A stretch of DNA of 64,000 bases from positions 62,001 to 126,000 of the forward strand of contig NZ_JANUFD010000010.1 of NCBI RefSeq assembly GCF_024807945.1. Reading direction: 5' to 3'. Source of the DNA: Pseudomonas sp. JUb42 (GTDB lineage: Bacteria > Pseudomonadota > Gammaproteobacteria > Pseudomonadales > Pseudomonadaceae). The position numbers and the translations under genes were made by a program. This document shows positions 19,260 to 27,784 of the stretch, piece by piece. The notes under the pieces were generated by a model, which was given only the letters and a program-made list of their open reading frames with translations, searched no databases and was not told the DNA's origin. Position 1 is the first letter of the stretch, and the number at the start of each line of letters is the position of its first letter.

Positions 19260-20470
19260 CAGTGTGTGTCCGCCGCGCTGGCCGGGATCAGTGGCAAGGT
19301 CACAATGGCACACGTACCGCGCCCCAGACGCGAGCGGTACTGAACGATGCCCTGATGAGCACGGGTCACTGCCATCACCACCGCCAGCCCCAGGCCGGTG
19401 CCGGTGGTCTTGGTGGTAAAGAACGGCTCACCAATGCGCGCCAGGGCAGCAGCATCAATGCCACTGCCGTTATCACTGACGCACAGCCGCAGTGTGTTGC
19501 CGCGGCTATAAGCGTGAACCTTCAGGCGCGCAGGCGCACTGCTGGCCTGAATGGCGTTTTCGATCAGATTGAGCAACGCGCCGACCAGCGTGTCACGATT
19601 GCACAGCACTTCGCCGTCGCGGGTGTCGCATTGCCAACGCACCTGGACATCCTGCACATGGGTCTGAGCGGCGGTCTGCAATGCCTGAAACAGCGCGTCA
19701 GGTGGCAGGCGATCAGTCAGCGGCAGCTCGCCACGGGCGAACACCAGCATATCGCGCACCTGATGCTCCAGCTCGTGCAGGCGCTCCTTGAGGCGCCCGG
19801 CAAAACGCTGTTGCGTCGCTGCAGGCAGCTCCTGCTCCAGCAGGTGACTCGCGTAGATCAACGCGGCCGACAGTGGCGTGCGAATCTGATGCGCCAGGGA
19901 CGCAACCATGCGCCCCAGGGACGACAGACGCTCATGACGCGCGAGCTGATCCTGCAAATGGCGGGTTTCCGTCAGGTCGTTGAGCAACACCAACTGGCCA
20001 GGCTCGGCATCCAGGGAACGGGTGGCGATGGACAGACGACGACCGTCCTTGAGAGAAACTTCATGACCGTCATCCTCGCGAGGCGCAAAGCAGCGGCTGA
20101 TGACATGGCGCCACAGCTCACCGATCAGTGGCTGCCCGAGCAGATCGATTGCCGCCGGATTGGCCTCGCGGACCATGCCTGAGCCGTCGATCACGATCAC
20201 CCCGCCCGGCAACAGATCGAGCAGGTTCTGCAGTTGATAAGCCAGGCGCTCTTTTTCCGCCAACTCTGCCATGCGCTGCGCACTGACCACCGCCAGCTCC
20301 CCCTTGAGCTCGGTGACCCGGGCTTCCAGCAGGCTGTAGGAATCAGTCAGTTGCGCAGACATCTGGTTAAACAGCAGGAAGGCCTGCTCAAGCCCTTGTC
20401 GGCTTTCCAGCTCAGGGGACTGCTGGGCTTCACCGGTAAGATCGGACGACGACTGGGCGGCCTGGGACAT
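19259..20470 (-). CDS. fleS: FleS, sensor histidine kinase
   Basis: FleS is the kinase partner of FleR. The 403-residue product has no membrane helix, so it is cytoplasmic. It shows a coiled-coil start, a PAS domain (about 85-180), the H-box SLAHQIRTPLS and a C-terminal ATPase domain with DNGSGID and GTGLGLAVV motifs. The ATG at 20470 is preceded by GAGAG; a longer frame to 20530 would run over the sigma-54 promoter and is rejected. Confidence 0.95.
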   Translation of the reverse strand: MSQAAQSSSDLTGEAQQSPELESRQGLEQAFLLFNQMSAQLTDSYSLLEARVTELKGELAVVSAQRMAELAEKERLAYQLQNLLDLLPGGVIVIDGSGMVREANPAAIDLLGQPLIGELWRHVISRCFAPREDDGHEVSLKDGRRLSIATRSLDAEPGQLVLLNDLTETRHLQDQLARHERLSSLGRMVASLAHQIRTPLSAALIYASHLLEQELPAATQQRFAGRLKERLHELEHQVRDMLVFARGELPLTDRLPPDALFQALQTAAQTHVQDVQVRWQCDTRDGEVLCNRDTLVGALLNLIENAIQASSAPARLKVHAYSRGNTLRLCVSDNGSGIDAAALARIGEPFFTTKTTGTGLGLAVVMAVTRAHQGIVQYRSRLGRGTCAIVTLPLIPASAADTH

Positions 20471-20525
20471 AAATAATCTCTCGCGTGGCGAACCGTCATT
20501 AAACGGTATGTTCAGGTAGAGACTT

Positions 20526-20541
20526 AGCAATCCCCGTGCCG
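20526..20541 (-). promoter_or_regulatory. sigma-54 promoter of fleSR
   Basis: Minus strand CGGCAC-N5-TTGCT with exact spacing, 56 bp upstream of the fleS ATG. The -24 element directly abuts the T-run of the fleQ terminator. Confidence 0.88.
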
Positions 20542-20570
20542 AAAAAAAACCCCTGAAAATTCAGAGGTTT
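20542..20570 (-). terminator. intrinsic terminator of fleQ
   Basis: On the minus strand CCTCTGAA-TT-TTCAGGGG forms an 8-bp stem (one G-U pair) followed by eight T. It lies 25 bp beyond the fleQ stop. Confidence 0.88.
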
Positions 20571-20594
20571 GATTTTTTACCGCGAGCCCAGGCG

Positions 20595-22070
20595 TCAATC
20601 ATCCGCCTGTTCGTCACCTTCACGTCGGCTCATGCCGTACTTGCGCATCTTCTCCACCAGGGTGGTACGACGGATGCGCAGGCGTTCGGCGGCGCGGGCC
20701 ACAATGCCATTGGCATCGTCCAGCGCCTGCTGAATCAGCCCTTGCTCAAGGCCACCCAGGTAGTCTTTGAGGTCCAGACCTTCGGGCGGCAGCATCGCCC
20801 CGGTGGCGAAGTTAGGCGTATGGCCGTTGATTGCCACGCGTTCTTCCAGATCGCTACGCAGGCTGTCGACCATCTGCTCGTCTTCATCATCGACATAGCG
20901 GAATTTCTTCGGCAGCTCAGCCACGCCAATCACACCATAGGGATGCATGATCGCCATGCGCTCCACCAGGTTGGCCAGCTCACGGACGTTGCCCGGCCAG
21001 CCGTGACGGCACAAGGACATGATCGCTGCCGAATTGAAACGGATCGAGCCGCGCTTTTCGTGCTCCATGCGCGAAATCAGCTCGTTCATCAGCAGCGGGA
21101 TATCTTCCACGCGCTCACGCAACGGCGCCATTTCGATCGGGAACACATTGAGGCGGTAATACAGATCTTCACGGAAACTGCCCGTTTCGATCATGACCTC
21201 GAGATTCTTGTGGGTCGCGGCGATGATGCGCACGTCGACGCTCTGGGTCTTGTTGCTGCCCACGCGCTCGAAGGTGCGCTCCTGCAACACGCGCAGCAAC
21301 TTGACCTGCATCGGCAGCGGCATGTCGCCGATTTCGTCGAGGAACAGCGTGCCGCCATTGGCCAGCTCGAAGCGGCCGGCACGGCTGGTGATGGCACCGG
21401 TGAACGCACCCTTCTCGTGACCGAACAGCTCGCTTTCGAGCAGCTCGGCCGGGATGGCGCCGCAGTTAACCGGAACGAAAGGCGCGTCGCGACGCTTGGA
21501 GTGATAGTGCAGGTTGCGCGCTACCACCTCCTTGCCGGTCCCGGATTCGCCGAGGATCAATACACTGGCGTCGGTGTCGGCAACCTGCTGCATCATTTGC
21601 CGGACGTGCTGAATCGCCCGGCTGGTGCCGACCAGACTGCGGAACAGGTTCGGTTCACGATGGCGGCCACGCTCGCGGGCCTGATCGTACATTTCGCGAT
21701 AGACCTGGGCACGGTGCAGGGCATCCAGCAATTTGCTATAGCTCGGCGGCATTTCCAGGGTGGCCAGGACGCGACGGCGCAGGTCTTCGGGAAGGTCGAC
21801 GGAAGAATTTTCGCCCATCAGCAAAACAGGAAGGAACTCATCCCATGCAGCGATGGTCTTAAGCAGTCCTTGAAGGCTGCCCGGCGCATTAACGCTGCCG
21901 ACCAGTACGCAAAGGACTTCGCGGGTAGACGCCAAGGAACCGACAACCTGCTGCCAGTCTTGACTGGAACAGGACAAATTTTCTTCGCCAAGAAAATTCA
22001 GAATGACCGCCAGATCGCGGCGGCGCTGGCTATCGTCATCGATCAGCAGAATCTTGATTTCACGCCACAT
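20595..22070 (-). CDS. fleQ: FleQ, flagellar master regulator and c-di-GMP receptor
   Basis: FleQ activates flagellar class II genes with sigma-54 and controls exopolysaccharide genes in response to c-di-GMP. The 491-residue product has an atypical receiver with no Asp at the phosphorylation position (VLVGS around 55-59), an AAA+ domain with Walker A GESGTGK at 174-180 and GAFTGA at 221-226, and a C-terminal Fis-type HTH. The c-di-GMP contacts known in P. aeruginosa FleQ are conserved at identical numbers: L142-F143-R144-S145, R185 and N186. Confidence 0.98.
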   Translation of the reverse strand: MWREIKILLIDDDSQRRRDLAVILNFLGEENLSCSSQDWQQVVGSLASTREVLCVLVGSVNAPGSLQGLLKTIAAWDEFLPVLLMGENSSVDLPEDLRRRVLATLEMPPSYSKLLDALHRAQVYREMYDQARERGRHREPNLFRSLVGTSRAIQHVRQMMQQVADTDASVLILGESGTGKEVVARNLHYHSKRRDAPFVPVNCGAIPAELLESELFGHEKGAFTGAITSRAGRFELANGGTLFLDEIGDMPLPMQVKLLRVLQERTFERVGSNKTQSVDVRIIAATHKNLEVMIETGSFREDLYYRLNVFPIEMAPLRERVEDIPLLMNELISRMEHEKRGSIRFNSAAIMSLCRHGWPGNVRELANLVERMAIMHPYGVIGVAELPKKFRYVDDEDEQMVDSLRSDLEERVAINGHTPNFATGAMLPPEGLDLKDYLGGLEQGLIQQALDDANGIVARAAERLRIRRTTLVEKMRKYGMSRREGDEQADD

Positions 22071-22171
22071 GCAATAGCAACTTCCCTAGTCAACTCAATG
22101 CCCATTGAGATGGGCAAGCTTGGCAATCCGGCCAAAATGGCTCTGGGACGCCAGAAAATAGTAACACCACT

Positions 22172-22200
22172 AGTTAAGTTATAAAACCACGCACAGTCAA
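22172..22200 (-). promoter_or_regulatory. possible sigma-70 promoter of fleQ
   Basis: Minus strand TTGACT-N17-TTAACT about 100 bp upstream of the fleQ ATG. The -35 box is good and the -10 box weak; an overlapping TATAAC is too close to the -35 (11 nt). FleQ is known to be sigma-70 transcribed in Pseudomonas. Confidence 0.3.
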
Positions 22201-22235
22201 ATTTATGGCGCAGATCTTTTCGATTATCTTTATTA

Positions 22236-22532
22236 TTAACCGAACAGATGGTAAACCTTGGCTGCATTCTGCGCGTTGCGCACTTGAGCCATTTCATCGG
22301 CAACCGCTTGACGCTCACCGGTGGCAACGTCGATCAATTGACGATAAACCCCCAGTAACTCCTCCAGATTGCTGCGAAGTTCCGGCTCGTTCTGGGCGCC
22401 CTCGCTGATCACATCATCAACACAGGCACGACAGGCCAGATCAAGTTTGACGATCGCCTCCCAGTCGCGCTCGGCCAGTGCATCTACCAGCGCCTCACGG
22501 GTTTCTTCGATACGCTTGAGCGCAGCACTCAT
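22236..22532 (-). CDS. fliT: FliT-like flagellar chaperone
   Basis: A 98-residue helical, charged protein immediately downstream of fliS (10 bp), the place and size of FliT, the FliD export chaperone. Sequence similarity to enteric FliT is not obvious by eye, so the name rests partly on position. The ATG at 22532 is preceded by GAGGAGAG; the frame is open further upstream into fliS but has no ribosome-binding site there. Confidence 0.8.
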   Translation of the reverse strand: MSAALKRIEETREALVDALAERDWEAIVKLDLACRACVDDVISEGAQNEPELRSNLEELLGVYRQLIDVATGERQAVADEMAQVRNAQNAAKVYHLFG

Positions 22533-22542
22533 GACTCTCTCC

Positions 22543-22941
22543 TCAGACCGCTGGCGGCGCCTGGTCCGCAATGGCATCCCAGCCTTCCTTGACGGTGGTC
22601 AACAGGCTGCTGACTTCATCAAGGATGCGCGGGTCGCTTTTGATATTGGCTTCAGCCAGGCGCTGCATCATGTAAACGTACAGGTTATCGACACGGGCCA
22701 GGGTCGCTGCCTGGTTTTCCATGTCCAGACCTTCACGCAGGCCACCGACAATGCCAATGGCCTTGCCGATCAGGACGCCCTTGGTAGGAATGTCCTTGCG
22801 CTGGATGGCGCCCTTGGCCTGGGCGATACGGTCAAGACCCGCCTCCATCAGCATCTGCACCAGACGGTGCGGACTGGCTTCCGAGGTCTGGGCATGATTG
22901 TTAACTTTCTGGTATTGCCGAAGGGCTAACATCGGGTTCAT
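22543..22941 (-). CDS. fliS: FliS, flagellin export chaperone
   Basis: FliS binds the C-terminus of flagellin and keeps it unfolded for export. The 132-residue product shows the family features near the N-terminus (SPHRLVQMLMEAGLDRIAQA, about 23-42) and a helical bundle pattern. It has a GAGG ribosome-binding site. An intrinsic terminator separates it from fliD, so read-through or its own promoter must supply transcripts. Confidence 0.95.
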   Translation of the reverse strand: MNPMLALRQYQKVNNHAQTSEASPHRLVQMLMEAGLDRIAQAKGAIQRKDIPTKGVLIGKAIGIVGGLREGLDMENQAATLARVDNLYVYMMQRLAEANIKSDPRILDEVSSLLTTVKEGWDAIADQAPPAV

Positions 22942-23040
22942 GTTCTACCTCATTAAACTGCAAAAATTCATGTAACCACTGTGTCGCATAACCAGTGTAT
23001 CGACGCAACACAAGAAAACTTTAGCCCGTCTCATAAAGCC

Positions 23041-23076
23041 AAAAACCCGGCACGCGATGGGCGCTGCCGGGTTTTT
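23041..23076 (-). terminator. intrinsic terminator of fliD
   Basis: AAAAACCCGGCA...TGCCGGGTTTTT: a stem of at least 11 bp with A/T tails on both sides, so it could work in both directions. It lies 24 bp after the fliD stop and about 100 bp before fliS. Confidence 0.88.
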
Positions 23077-23099
23077 GTTTGCCGCCAGACAGAGAAAGC

Positions 23100-24578
23100 T
23101 TAGCTTGCGCTCTGCTGTGCGTTCAACGACGAGAAGAACGAGGTGATGCTGGTGTTGGTGGCTTTCAACTGCCCCACTACCAGGTCCATCGCGTTGTACT
23201 TGGCCGTCAGACTGGCAGTCAGGTTAGTGGTCAGCAGGTCCAGAGAGAGCTTCTGCTTGTCCACATCATCCTGCTGCTTGTTCAGCTGGGTGGTACGTGT
23301 ATCGAGGATACCGCCGGTCTGGGTATACGGCGTGAGAACCGCCGTCATACGCTTGGACAGACCCGCGGTAGTGTCACTGAACAACTGCTGGATCTGACCA
23401 CCCAGGTTCTTGCTCATCGCTGCTGTGAACTTGGTAGCATCAATGCTCAAGGTGCCATCACCCTGGGCCGTGTTGACGCCCAGTTGCGACAATACCGAAA
23501 GCGCGCTGCCAGGACCCGGGCTGACCAACTGCTGACGCAGATCGGACAACAGGTTGCGAGGCATCGAATCGCCGGTATAAGCCGCGGCAACGGTCAGCTG
23601 ACCAGTGGTCGGATCAGTCGTCGCCGTGGTCAGACTGTTGATGGTCTTGACCAGCGCGTTGTAGGAGTCGACAAACGACTGCAATGAAGTTTGCAGGCCG
23701 CTGGTGTTGCTGGCAACGGTAATCGTCGAATCAGCGCCGCTAAAAGTGCTGACGCCAGTATCCTTATCAGTAGTCTGCGTTCCCGCTGACAACAAATTGA
23801 ACGACAAGCCACCAATCGCTTTATCGATGGTGTTGCTTTTGCTGGTGATGGGCAGGCCATCGACGGTCAGCGAGGCATCGGTCGCAGCCGCACCAATAAT
23901 GCCGGCGCTGGTGGGAGAGGTCGGATCAAGCGTGCTCCCCGCCGCAATCGTGAAACCGGCGATATCACTGGAAGTAGTGATATCCGAGCCAGCGCCCGTA
24001 ATCGGGTTGCCGGTCTTAACGTCAACGCCACTGAATACCAGGCGAGAACCGTTGGAATCGGTCACCACGTTGGCACTGATGCCACTGGTGTTGGACTTGG
24101 CGTTGATCTGGTCGCGCACCGACTGCAGGGTCGCGTCCGCGCCAATGGTAAAGCTGGTGGAAGTGCCATTTTGAGTGACAGTGAGATTGCCACTCGGAAT
24201 AGCACTCGTCGCCCCGCCGGAGAAAGCAGCAGTGCCGACTTTGGAAGCGGTGGCCAGCGAGTTAACGTGGATCTTGAACGTACCGGCAACTGCAGTGTTG
24301 CTGGCAGTCGCAGTCAGCGTACTGGTATTGCTCGACGTCGCCGCATAGGCGTTGAACGCACCCTTGGTGACATCACCCAGATTGGTCAATGACGTCTGGA
24401 AAGTGGTCAGCGCGCTTTTCAGCGTCGCAGCCGCAGAAATCTTGGTGCTGATGTCCGTGGTGGTTTTGCTGATCTGATCGGTCTTGGCCTGGGTCTGAGC
24501 AGTCACCAACACCTTGACGATGCTGCCGATATCAAGACCTGAACCTAAACCGGTAGTAGACGTAATTGGGCTTGCCAT
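23100..24578 (-). CDS. fliD: FliD, filament cap protein
   Basis: FliD caps the growing filament and folds flagellin subunits; in Pseudomonas it is also an adhesin. The 492-residue product has the conserved N-terminal FliD_N domain (GLGSGLDIGSIVKVLVTAQ) and C-terminal domain FliD_C ending in the hydrophobic LNAQQSAS tail, with a variable middle. The ATG at 24578 has a strong AAGGAGAT ribosome-binding site. Confidence 0.97.
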   Translation of the reverse strand: MASPITSTTGLGSGLDIGSIVKVLVTAQTQAKTDQISKTTTDISTKISAAATLKSALTTFQTSLTNLGDVTKGAFNAYAATSSNTSTLTATASNTAVAGTFKIHVNSLATASKVGTAAFSGGATSAIPSGNLTVTQNGTSTSFTIGADATLQSVRDQINAKSNTSGISANVVTDSNGSRLVFSGVDVKTGNPITGAGSDITTSSDIAGFTIAAGSTLDPTSPTSAGIIGAAATDASLTVDGLPITSKSNTIDKAIGGLSFNLLSAGTQTTDKDTGVSTFSGADSTITVASNTSGLQTSLQSFVDSYNALVKTINSLTTATTDPTTGQLTVAAAYTGDSMPRNLLSDLRQQLVSPGPGSALSVLSQLGVNTAQGDGTLSIDATKFTAAMSKNLGGQIQQLFSDTTAGLSKRMTAVLTPYTQTGGILDTRTTQLNKQQDDVDKQKLSLDLLTTNLTASLTAKYNAMDLVVGQLKATNTSITSFFSSLNAQQSAS

Positions 24579-24639
24579 GTGGATCTCCTTTCAGTTTTCG
24601 TCGATCTTTTGACAACAGCAATGATCAAAAGATACCAGG

Positions 24640-24655
24640 TGCATCTTTCACGCCA
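24640..24655 (-). promoter_or_regulatory. candidate sigma-54 promoter of fliD
   Basis: Minus strand TGGCGT-N5-ATGCA, GG-N10-GC spacing exact, 62 bp upstream of the fliD ATG. The -12 box has one mismatch. In P. aeruginosa the fliD unit is sigma-54/FleQ controlled. Confidence 0.5.
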
Positions 24656-24658
24656 GTT

Positions 24659-25063
24659 TCAGGCCTTGGCTTCAAATAACAGACTGTGCGCATTTTGCAG
24701 ACTGTCTGCGATTTTCAGTGCTTCAGCCGATGGAAGCTGTCGAACCACCTCACCGGTGTCGCTGGCAATGACCTTGACGACTACCTTTCCGGAGTCCTCA
24801 TCAATCGAAAACTCGAGATTGCGCTGGATCGATTTGACGAACTTGTCGATTTCCTGCACCGCGGCCTTCAATTTTTCTGCGCTTTGCTGCGCTTCTTTCT
24901 TGGAGTCATTACTTGCCGACGAATCCGAAGACGACTTGGCAACAGGTGCCGGAGCCGATACCGCAGCGGATGCGACTTGAGGTGTCGCGACCGGCTGTTC
25001 TGTTGTTGCTGGAACCGGTTTTACGACTGGGTAAGACAAGTTCAGATTGGTACTCATGTCCAT
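24659..25063 (-). CDS. flaG: FlaG-family protein
   Basis: FlaG proteins influence filament length. The 134-residue product has a Ser/Ala/Lys-rich N-terminal half and the FlaG domain (about 75-130) with IQRNLEFSIDEDSGKVVVKV (20 residues) followed by the conserved I-R/V-Q-L-P segment (VVRQLPSAEALK). The ATG at 25063 (M-D-M-S-T) is chosen because the GAGG box is 11 nt upstream; a longer frame to 25108 runs into the promoter. Confidence 0.93.
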   Translation of the reverse strand: MDMSTNLNLSYPVVKPVPATTEQPVATPQVASAAVSAPAPVAKSSSDSSASNDSKKEAQQSAEKLKAAVQEIDKFVKSIQRNLEFSIDEDSGKVVVKVIASDTGEVVRQLPSAEALKIADSLQNAHSLLFEAKA

Positions 25064-25099
25064 ATCCACTACCTCGCAAAGTAAAAAAGCAGGAGAGCA

Positions 25100-25115
25100 T
25101 GCAAGCACACTCCCC
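25100..25115 (-). promoter_or_regulatory. candidate sigma-54 promoter of flaG
   Basis: Minus strand GGGGAG-N5-TTGCA, exact GG-N10-GC spacing and a perfect -12 box, 36 bp upstream of the flaG ATG. The -24 box is less typical. Confidence 0.5.
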
Positions 25116-25135
25116 CGCTAAAACTCATTCCGAAA

Positions 25136-25984
25136 TTACTGAAGCAGTTTCAGTACAGCGGAAGGCAGTTGGTTAGCTTGGGCCAGGACGGAAGTCGAAG
25201 CCTGTTGCAGAGTTTGCTGTTTGGTCAGGTTAGCAGTTTCCGCTGCGAAGTCGGTGTCTTGGATACGGCCCAGTGCAGCAGTGGCGTTCTCGTTGACGTT
25301 TTGCAGGTTGGAAATGGTGCTGGTCAGACGGTTTTGCGAAGCACCCAGGTTTGCGCGAGTGGCGTTGATCGCTGCCAGAGCGGCGTCAATTGCGGTGATC
25401 GCGTTGTCGATGTTGGTGCTTGCAGTGGCGCTGGTACCGGTGATCGAAACGGAGCTCGAAGCAACCGACAGGCTGGCGGCGTCGAATTTGCTGCTCAGAA
25501 CCAGGTCAATGTGGTTAGCCGAACCGGTGTTCGAACCAACTTGCAGAGTCATGGTACCGGCCGAACCGTCCAGCAGGTTTTTGCCGTTGAGGTTGGTCGA
25601 AGCCGAGATACGAGTCAATTCGTCAGACATTTGACCGAATTCAGCGTTCAGAGCGGTACGGTCTGCAGTGCCGTTAGTGTCGTTTCGCGACTGAACTGCC
25701 AGTTCACGCATACGTTGCAGAATGTTGGTCGATTCTTGCAGAGCGCCTTCAGCGGTCTGAGCCATCGAGATACCGTCGTTGGCGTTTTTGATGGCTACTG
25801 TCTGGCCGCGGATCTGAGCGGTTTCACGAGTAGCGATCTGCAGGCCGGCTGCGTCGTCTTTTGCGCTGTTGATTTTCAGACCGGAAGACAGACGGGTCAT
25901 GGAGGTCGACAGTGCGTCGGATGCTTTGCCCAGGTTTTTCTGAACGGCCAGGGAAGCAACGTTAGTGTTTACGCCTAAAGACAT
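25136..25984 (-). CDS. fliC: flagellin FliC (first of two)
   Basis: Filament subunit, 282 residues, the short type lacking large D2/D3 domains. N-terminal D0/D1 ([18 protein letters not shown]) and C-terminal D0 ([16 protein letters not shown]) are intact. The flg22-type epitope lies at residues 30-51 and includes [20 protein letters not shown]. The central Ser/Thr-rich region (about 150-200) is the likely glycan acceptor. Strong ribosome-binding site GAGGAATT; a sigma-28 promoter lies about 80 bp upstream. Confidence 0.98.
   Translation of the reverse strand: MSLGVNTNVASLAVQKNLGKASDALSTSMTRLSSGLKINSAKDDAAGLQIATRETAQIRGQTVAIKNANDGISMAQTAEGALQESTNILQRMRELAVQSRNDTNGTADRTALNAEFGQMSDELTRISASTNLNGKNLLDGSAGTMTLQVGSNTGSANHIDLVLSSKFDAASLSVASSSVSITGTSATASTNIDNAITAIDAALAAINATRANLGASQNRLTSTISNLQNVNENATAALGRIQDTDFAAETANLTKQQTLQQASTSVLAQANQLPSAVLKLLQ
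25137..25155 (-). terminator. small hairpin over the fliC stop codon
   Basis: TACTGAA and its complement TTCAGTA form a 7-bp stem with a 5-nt loop spanning the last codons and the stop, followed by ATTTC on the minus strand. No long T-run; a weak terminator or an mRNA 3'-end element. Confidence 0.3.
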
Positions 25985-26064
25985 GATGAATTCCTCATTG
26001 GTTGGGTGCTGCGGCTATCCGGCCCTGGCAACCGCCGGGTTGGCCTAGAGAACCTTCGTAATAG

Positions 26065-26091
26065 TTATCGTCGGGAGTGCGGGGACCTTGA
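26065..26091 (-). promoter_or_regulatory. sigma-28 promoter of fliC
   Basis: Minus strand TCAA-N15-GACGATAA (consensus TAAA-N15-GCCGATAA), about 80 bp upstream of the fliC ATG, leaving a leader of roughly 70 nt. The 370-bp gap between the two flagellin genes also holds a short hairpin around 26120-26147, a repeat at 26217-26288 and a terminator-like hairpin at 26308-26343. Confidence 0.82.
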
Positions 26092-26216
26092 GGGCTTTTT
26101 TCAAAAATTTTGCCATCACCGCGACATCCCGACATTTGTCGGCGTCGCCATCGCCCGTTCTCCTTTACTTTTCAACCAGTTGGCAGCCTGTGCCGGTTGA
26201 ATGCCAATGAGGTTTT

Positions 26217-26288
26217 GTAGGAGCCGCCGAAGGCTGCGAACGAAGGTTGCGGGGTAAACCGCCATCGCAGCCTTCGGCAGCTCCTACA
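26217..26288. repeat. inverted repeat pair, GTAGGAGC-GCCGAAGGCTGCGA type
   Basis: TGTAGGAGC..GCCGAAGGCTGCGA and its complement TCGCAGCCTTCGGCAGCTCCTACA face each other over about 24 bp. A different REP-like family from the GTGGGAGCGAATT elements in this window. Confidence 0.8.
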
Positions 26289-26307
26289 GTAAATCATCGA
26301 AAGCGCA

Positions 26308-26343
26308 GACCGAGGCTAGTGTTCCTATATAAAAGCCTCGGTC
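26308..26343 (-). terminator. hairpin downstream of the second flagellin gene
   Basis: GACCGAGGC and its complement GCCTCGGTC form a 9-bp stem 12 bp past the stop codon of the flagellin gene at 26355. The following minus-strand sequence (TGCGCTTTCG) has only a short T-run. Confidence 0.6.
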
Positions 26344-26354
26344 GCGCCTTCTAT

Positions 26355-27206
26355 CTATTGCAGCAGCTTCAACACCGCCGCCGGCAACTGATTGGCCTGG
26401 GCCAGCACCGCCGTCGACGCTTGTTGCAGGGTTTGCTGCTTGGTCAGTTCTGCTGTTTCGGCAGCGAAGTCGACATCCTGAATACGTCCCAGAGCCGCTC
26501 CGGCATTTTCGTTCATGTTCTGCAGGTTCGAAATGGTGCTGGAGAGGCGGTTAGTAACGGCTCCCAGTTCGGCCCGGCTCGCGTTGATCTGCGTGATCGC
26601 CGCATCAAGAGCGGTGAGAGCATTATCGATGTTGGCGTGAGCATCAGCGTTGGTCGCGCCACTAAGCGAAGCGAGGGTGCTGGCAATACCCAAGCTAGTT
26701 GCATCGAATTGCTTGTCCAGGGTCAAGGAGACGCGATTGACTTCCCCGACGTTGGCGCCCACCTGAAACTCCATGATCCCGGCCGAGCCATCCAGCAGAT
26801 TCTTGCCCCCGAGATTGGTATAACCGGCGATTCGGGTCAGCTCATCGCTCTTCTGCGCGAAATCCTGATTAAGTGAAAGGCGTTGCTCCTCCCCGTTATC
26901 GTCGTTGCGGGCCTGCAGAGCCAGACCACGCATGTGCTGGACAATTTCGCTGACCTGCCTGAGCGCGCCTTCTGCTGTGTTCGCCATCGATATAGCGTTA
27001 TTGGCGTTTCTGATTGCGATACTTTGCCCACGCACCTGACTATCCATCCGCGTGGCAATCTGCATTCCCGCCGCATCATCCTTCGCGCTATTGATGCGTA
27101 ATCCGGAAGATAAGCGAGCCATGGAAGTCGACAGCGCATCGCTGGCGCGATTCAAGTTCTTTTGTACCGTCAAAGAAGCAATATTGGTATTAACAGTCAT
27201 AGCCAT
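26355..27206 (-). CDS. fliC: flagellin FliC paralogue (second of two)
   Basis: Filament subunit of 283 residues, clearly paralogous to the neighbouring flagellin: same D0/D1 ends and the same C-terminal LPAAVLKLLQ, but a diverged central part (about 85-200). The flg22-equivalent segment (residues 31-52) reads [20 protein letters not shown], with Met in place of Leu near its end. It starts at ATG 27206, with GAGGGA 8 nt upstream. It has its own sigma-28-type promoter, so the two flagellins can be expressed independently. Confidence 0.96.
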   Translation of the reverse strand: MAMTVNTNIASLTVQKNLNRASDALSTSMARLSSGLRINSAKDDAAGMQIATRMDSQVRGQSIAIRNANNAISMANTAEGALRQVSEIVQHMRGLALQARNDDNGEEQRLSLNQDFAQKSDELTRIAGYTNLGGKNLLDGSAGIMEFQVGANVGEVNRVSLTLDKQFDATSLGIASTLASLSGATNADAHANIDNALTALDAAITQINASRAELGAVTNRLSSTISNLQNMNENAGAALGRIQDVDFAAETAELTKQQTLQQASTAVLAQANQLPAAVLKLLQ

Positions 27207-27284
27207 TGGAAAGTCCCTCGTTATGGAAACGGCTGGCTTTCAAAACAGGGCGAAGTCCATTTCACCCGAAAGCCTACAGTCCAT

Positions 27285-27311
27285 TTATCGACTTTCTTTT
27301 CAATGACTTAA
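27285..27311 (-). promoter_or_regulatory. sigma-28 promoter of the second flagellin gene
   Basis: Minus strand TTAA-N15-GTCGATAA, spacing exact, 79 bp upstream of the ATG at 27206. The 320-bp gap here is otherwise AT-rich and holds the terminator at 27427-27460. Confidence 0.78.
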
Positions 27312-27426
27312 CGGAAAAAATTCACATAATCCGCACATTACACAATCGCCACCACGACAAGTGCAGGGTATAAAAACACCTTCTCCTTTTGATTTAAAAA
27401 GGCTTTTTCAACACTGTATTTTTTTC

Positions 27427-27460
27427 AAAAAAAATGGCCGGAAAAATTAATTCCCGACCA
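27427..27460 (-). terminator. intrinsic terminator of the maf operon
   Basis: Minus strand TGGTCGGGAA-TTAATT-TTTCCGGCCA (10-bp stem with two G-U pairs) followed by eight T. It lies 67 bp after the stop of the 85-residue gene. Confidence 0.9.
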
Positions 27461-27526
27461 CTTATTTAACTTTCCTACAGCCACTTTGTAGGAGTTTTCC
27501 AAAAGTAAATACGGAAAACGCTCTAT

Positions 27527-27784
27527 TTATCCCCGCAAACACTCCACCCATTCATATTCCATATAATCCGCCAACGCCAGCCAGTCCTGCCGCTGCTGAC
27601 ACTCCAGCATCCGCTCCAGCAGTTGCGTCCCGTACTCCCGTTCGGCAGCCGGGCGCTCAGCCAACATTGGCATGGCACGCTCAAAAAGCTCGACCATTTC
27701 CAGCGCCGCTTCGATATCCCGGCCCAGGCGAAATAGCTGGGCGCATTGCTGAGCAGCGGTAATGAGGGAAGGCAGGTCAGTCAT
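27527..27784 (-). CDS. small unknown protein coupled to the Maf glycosyltransferase
   Basis: An 85-residue, Leu/Glu/Gln-rich, probably helical, acidic protein without signal peptide or membrane segment. Its ATG overlaps the stop codon of the Maf gene (ATGA), so the two are translationally coupled. I do not recognise its family. The size and helical nature resemble small flagellar chaperones of the FliT type, and its coupling to a flagellin glycosyltransferase would fit an adaptor that presents flagellin to that enzyme; both points are inference. Confidence 0.8.
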   Translation of the reverse strand: MTDLPSLITAAQQCAQLFRLGRDIEAALEMVELFERAMPMLAERPAAEREYGTQLLERMLECQQRQDWLALADYMEYEWVECLRG

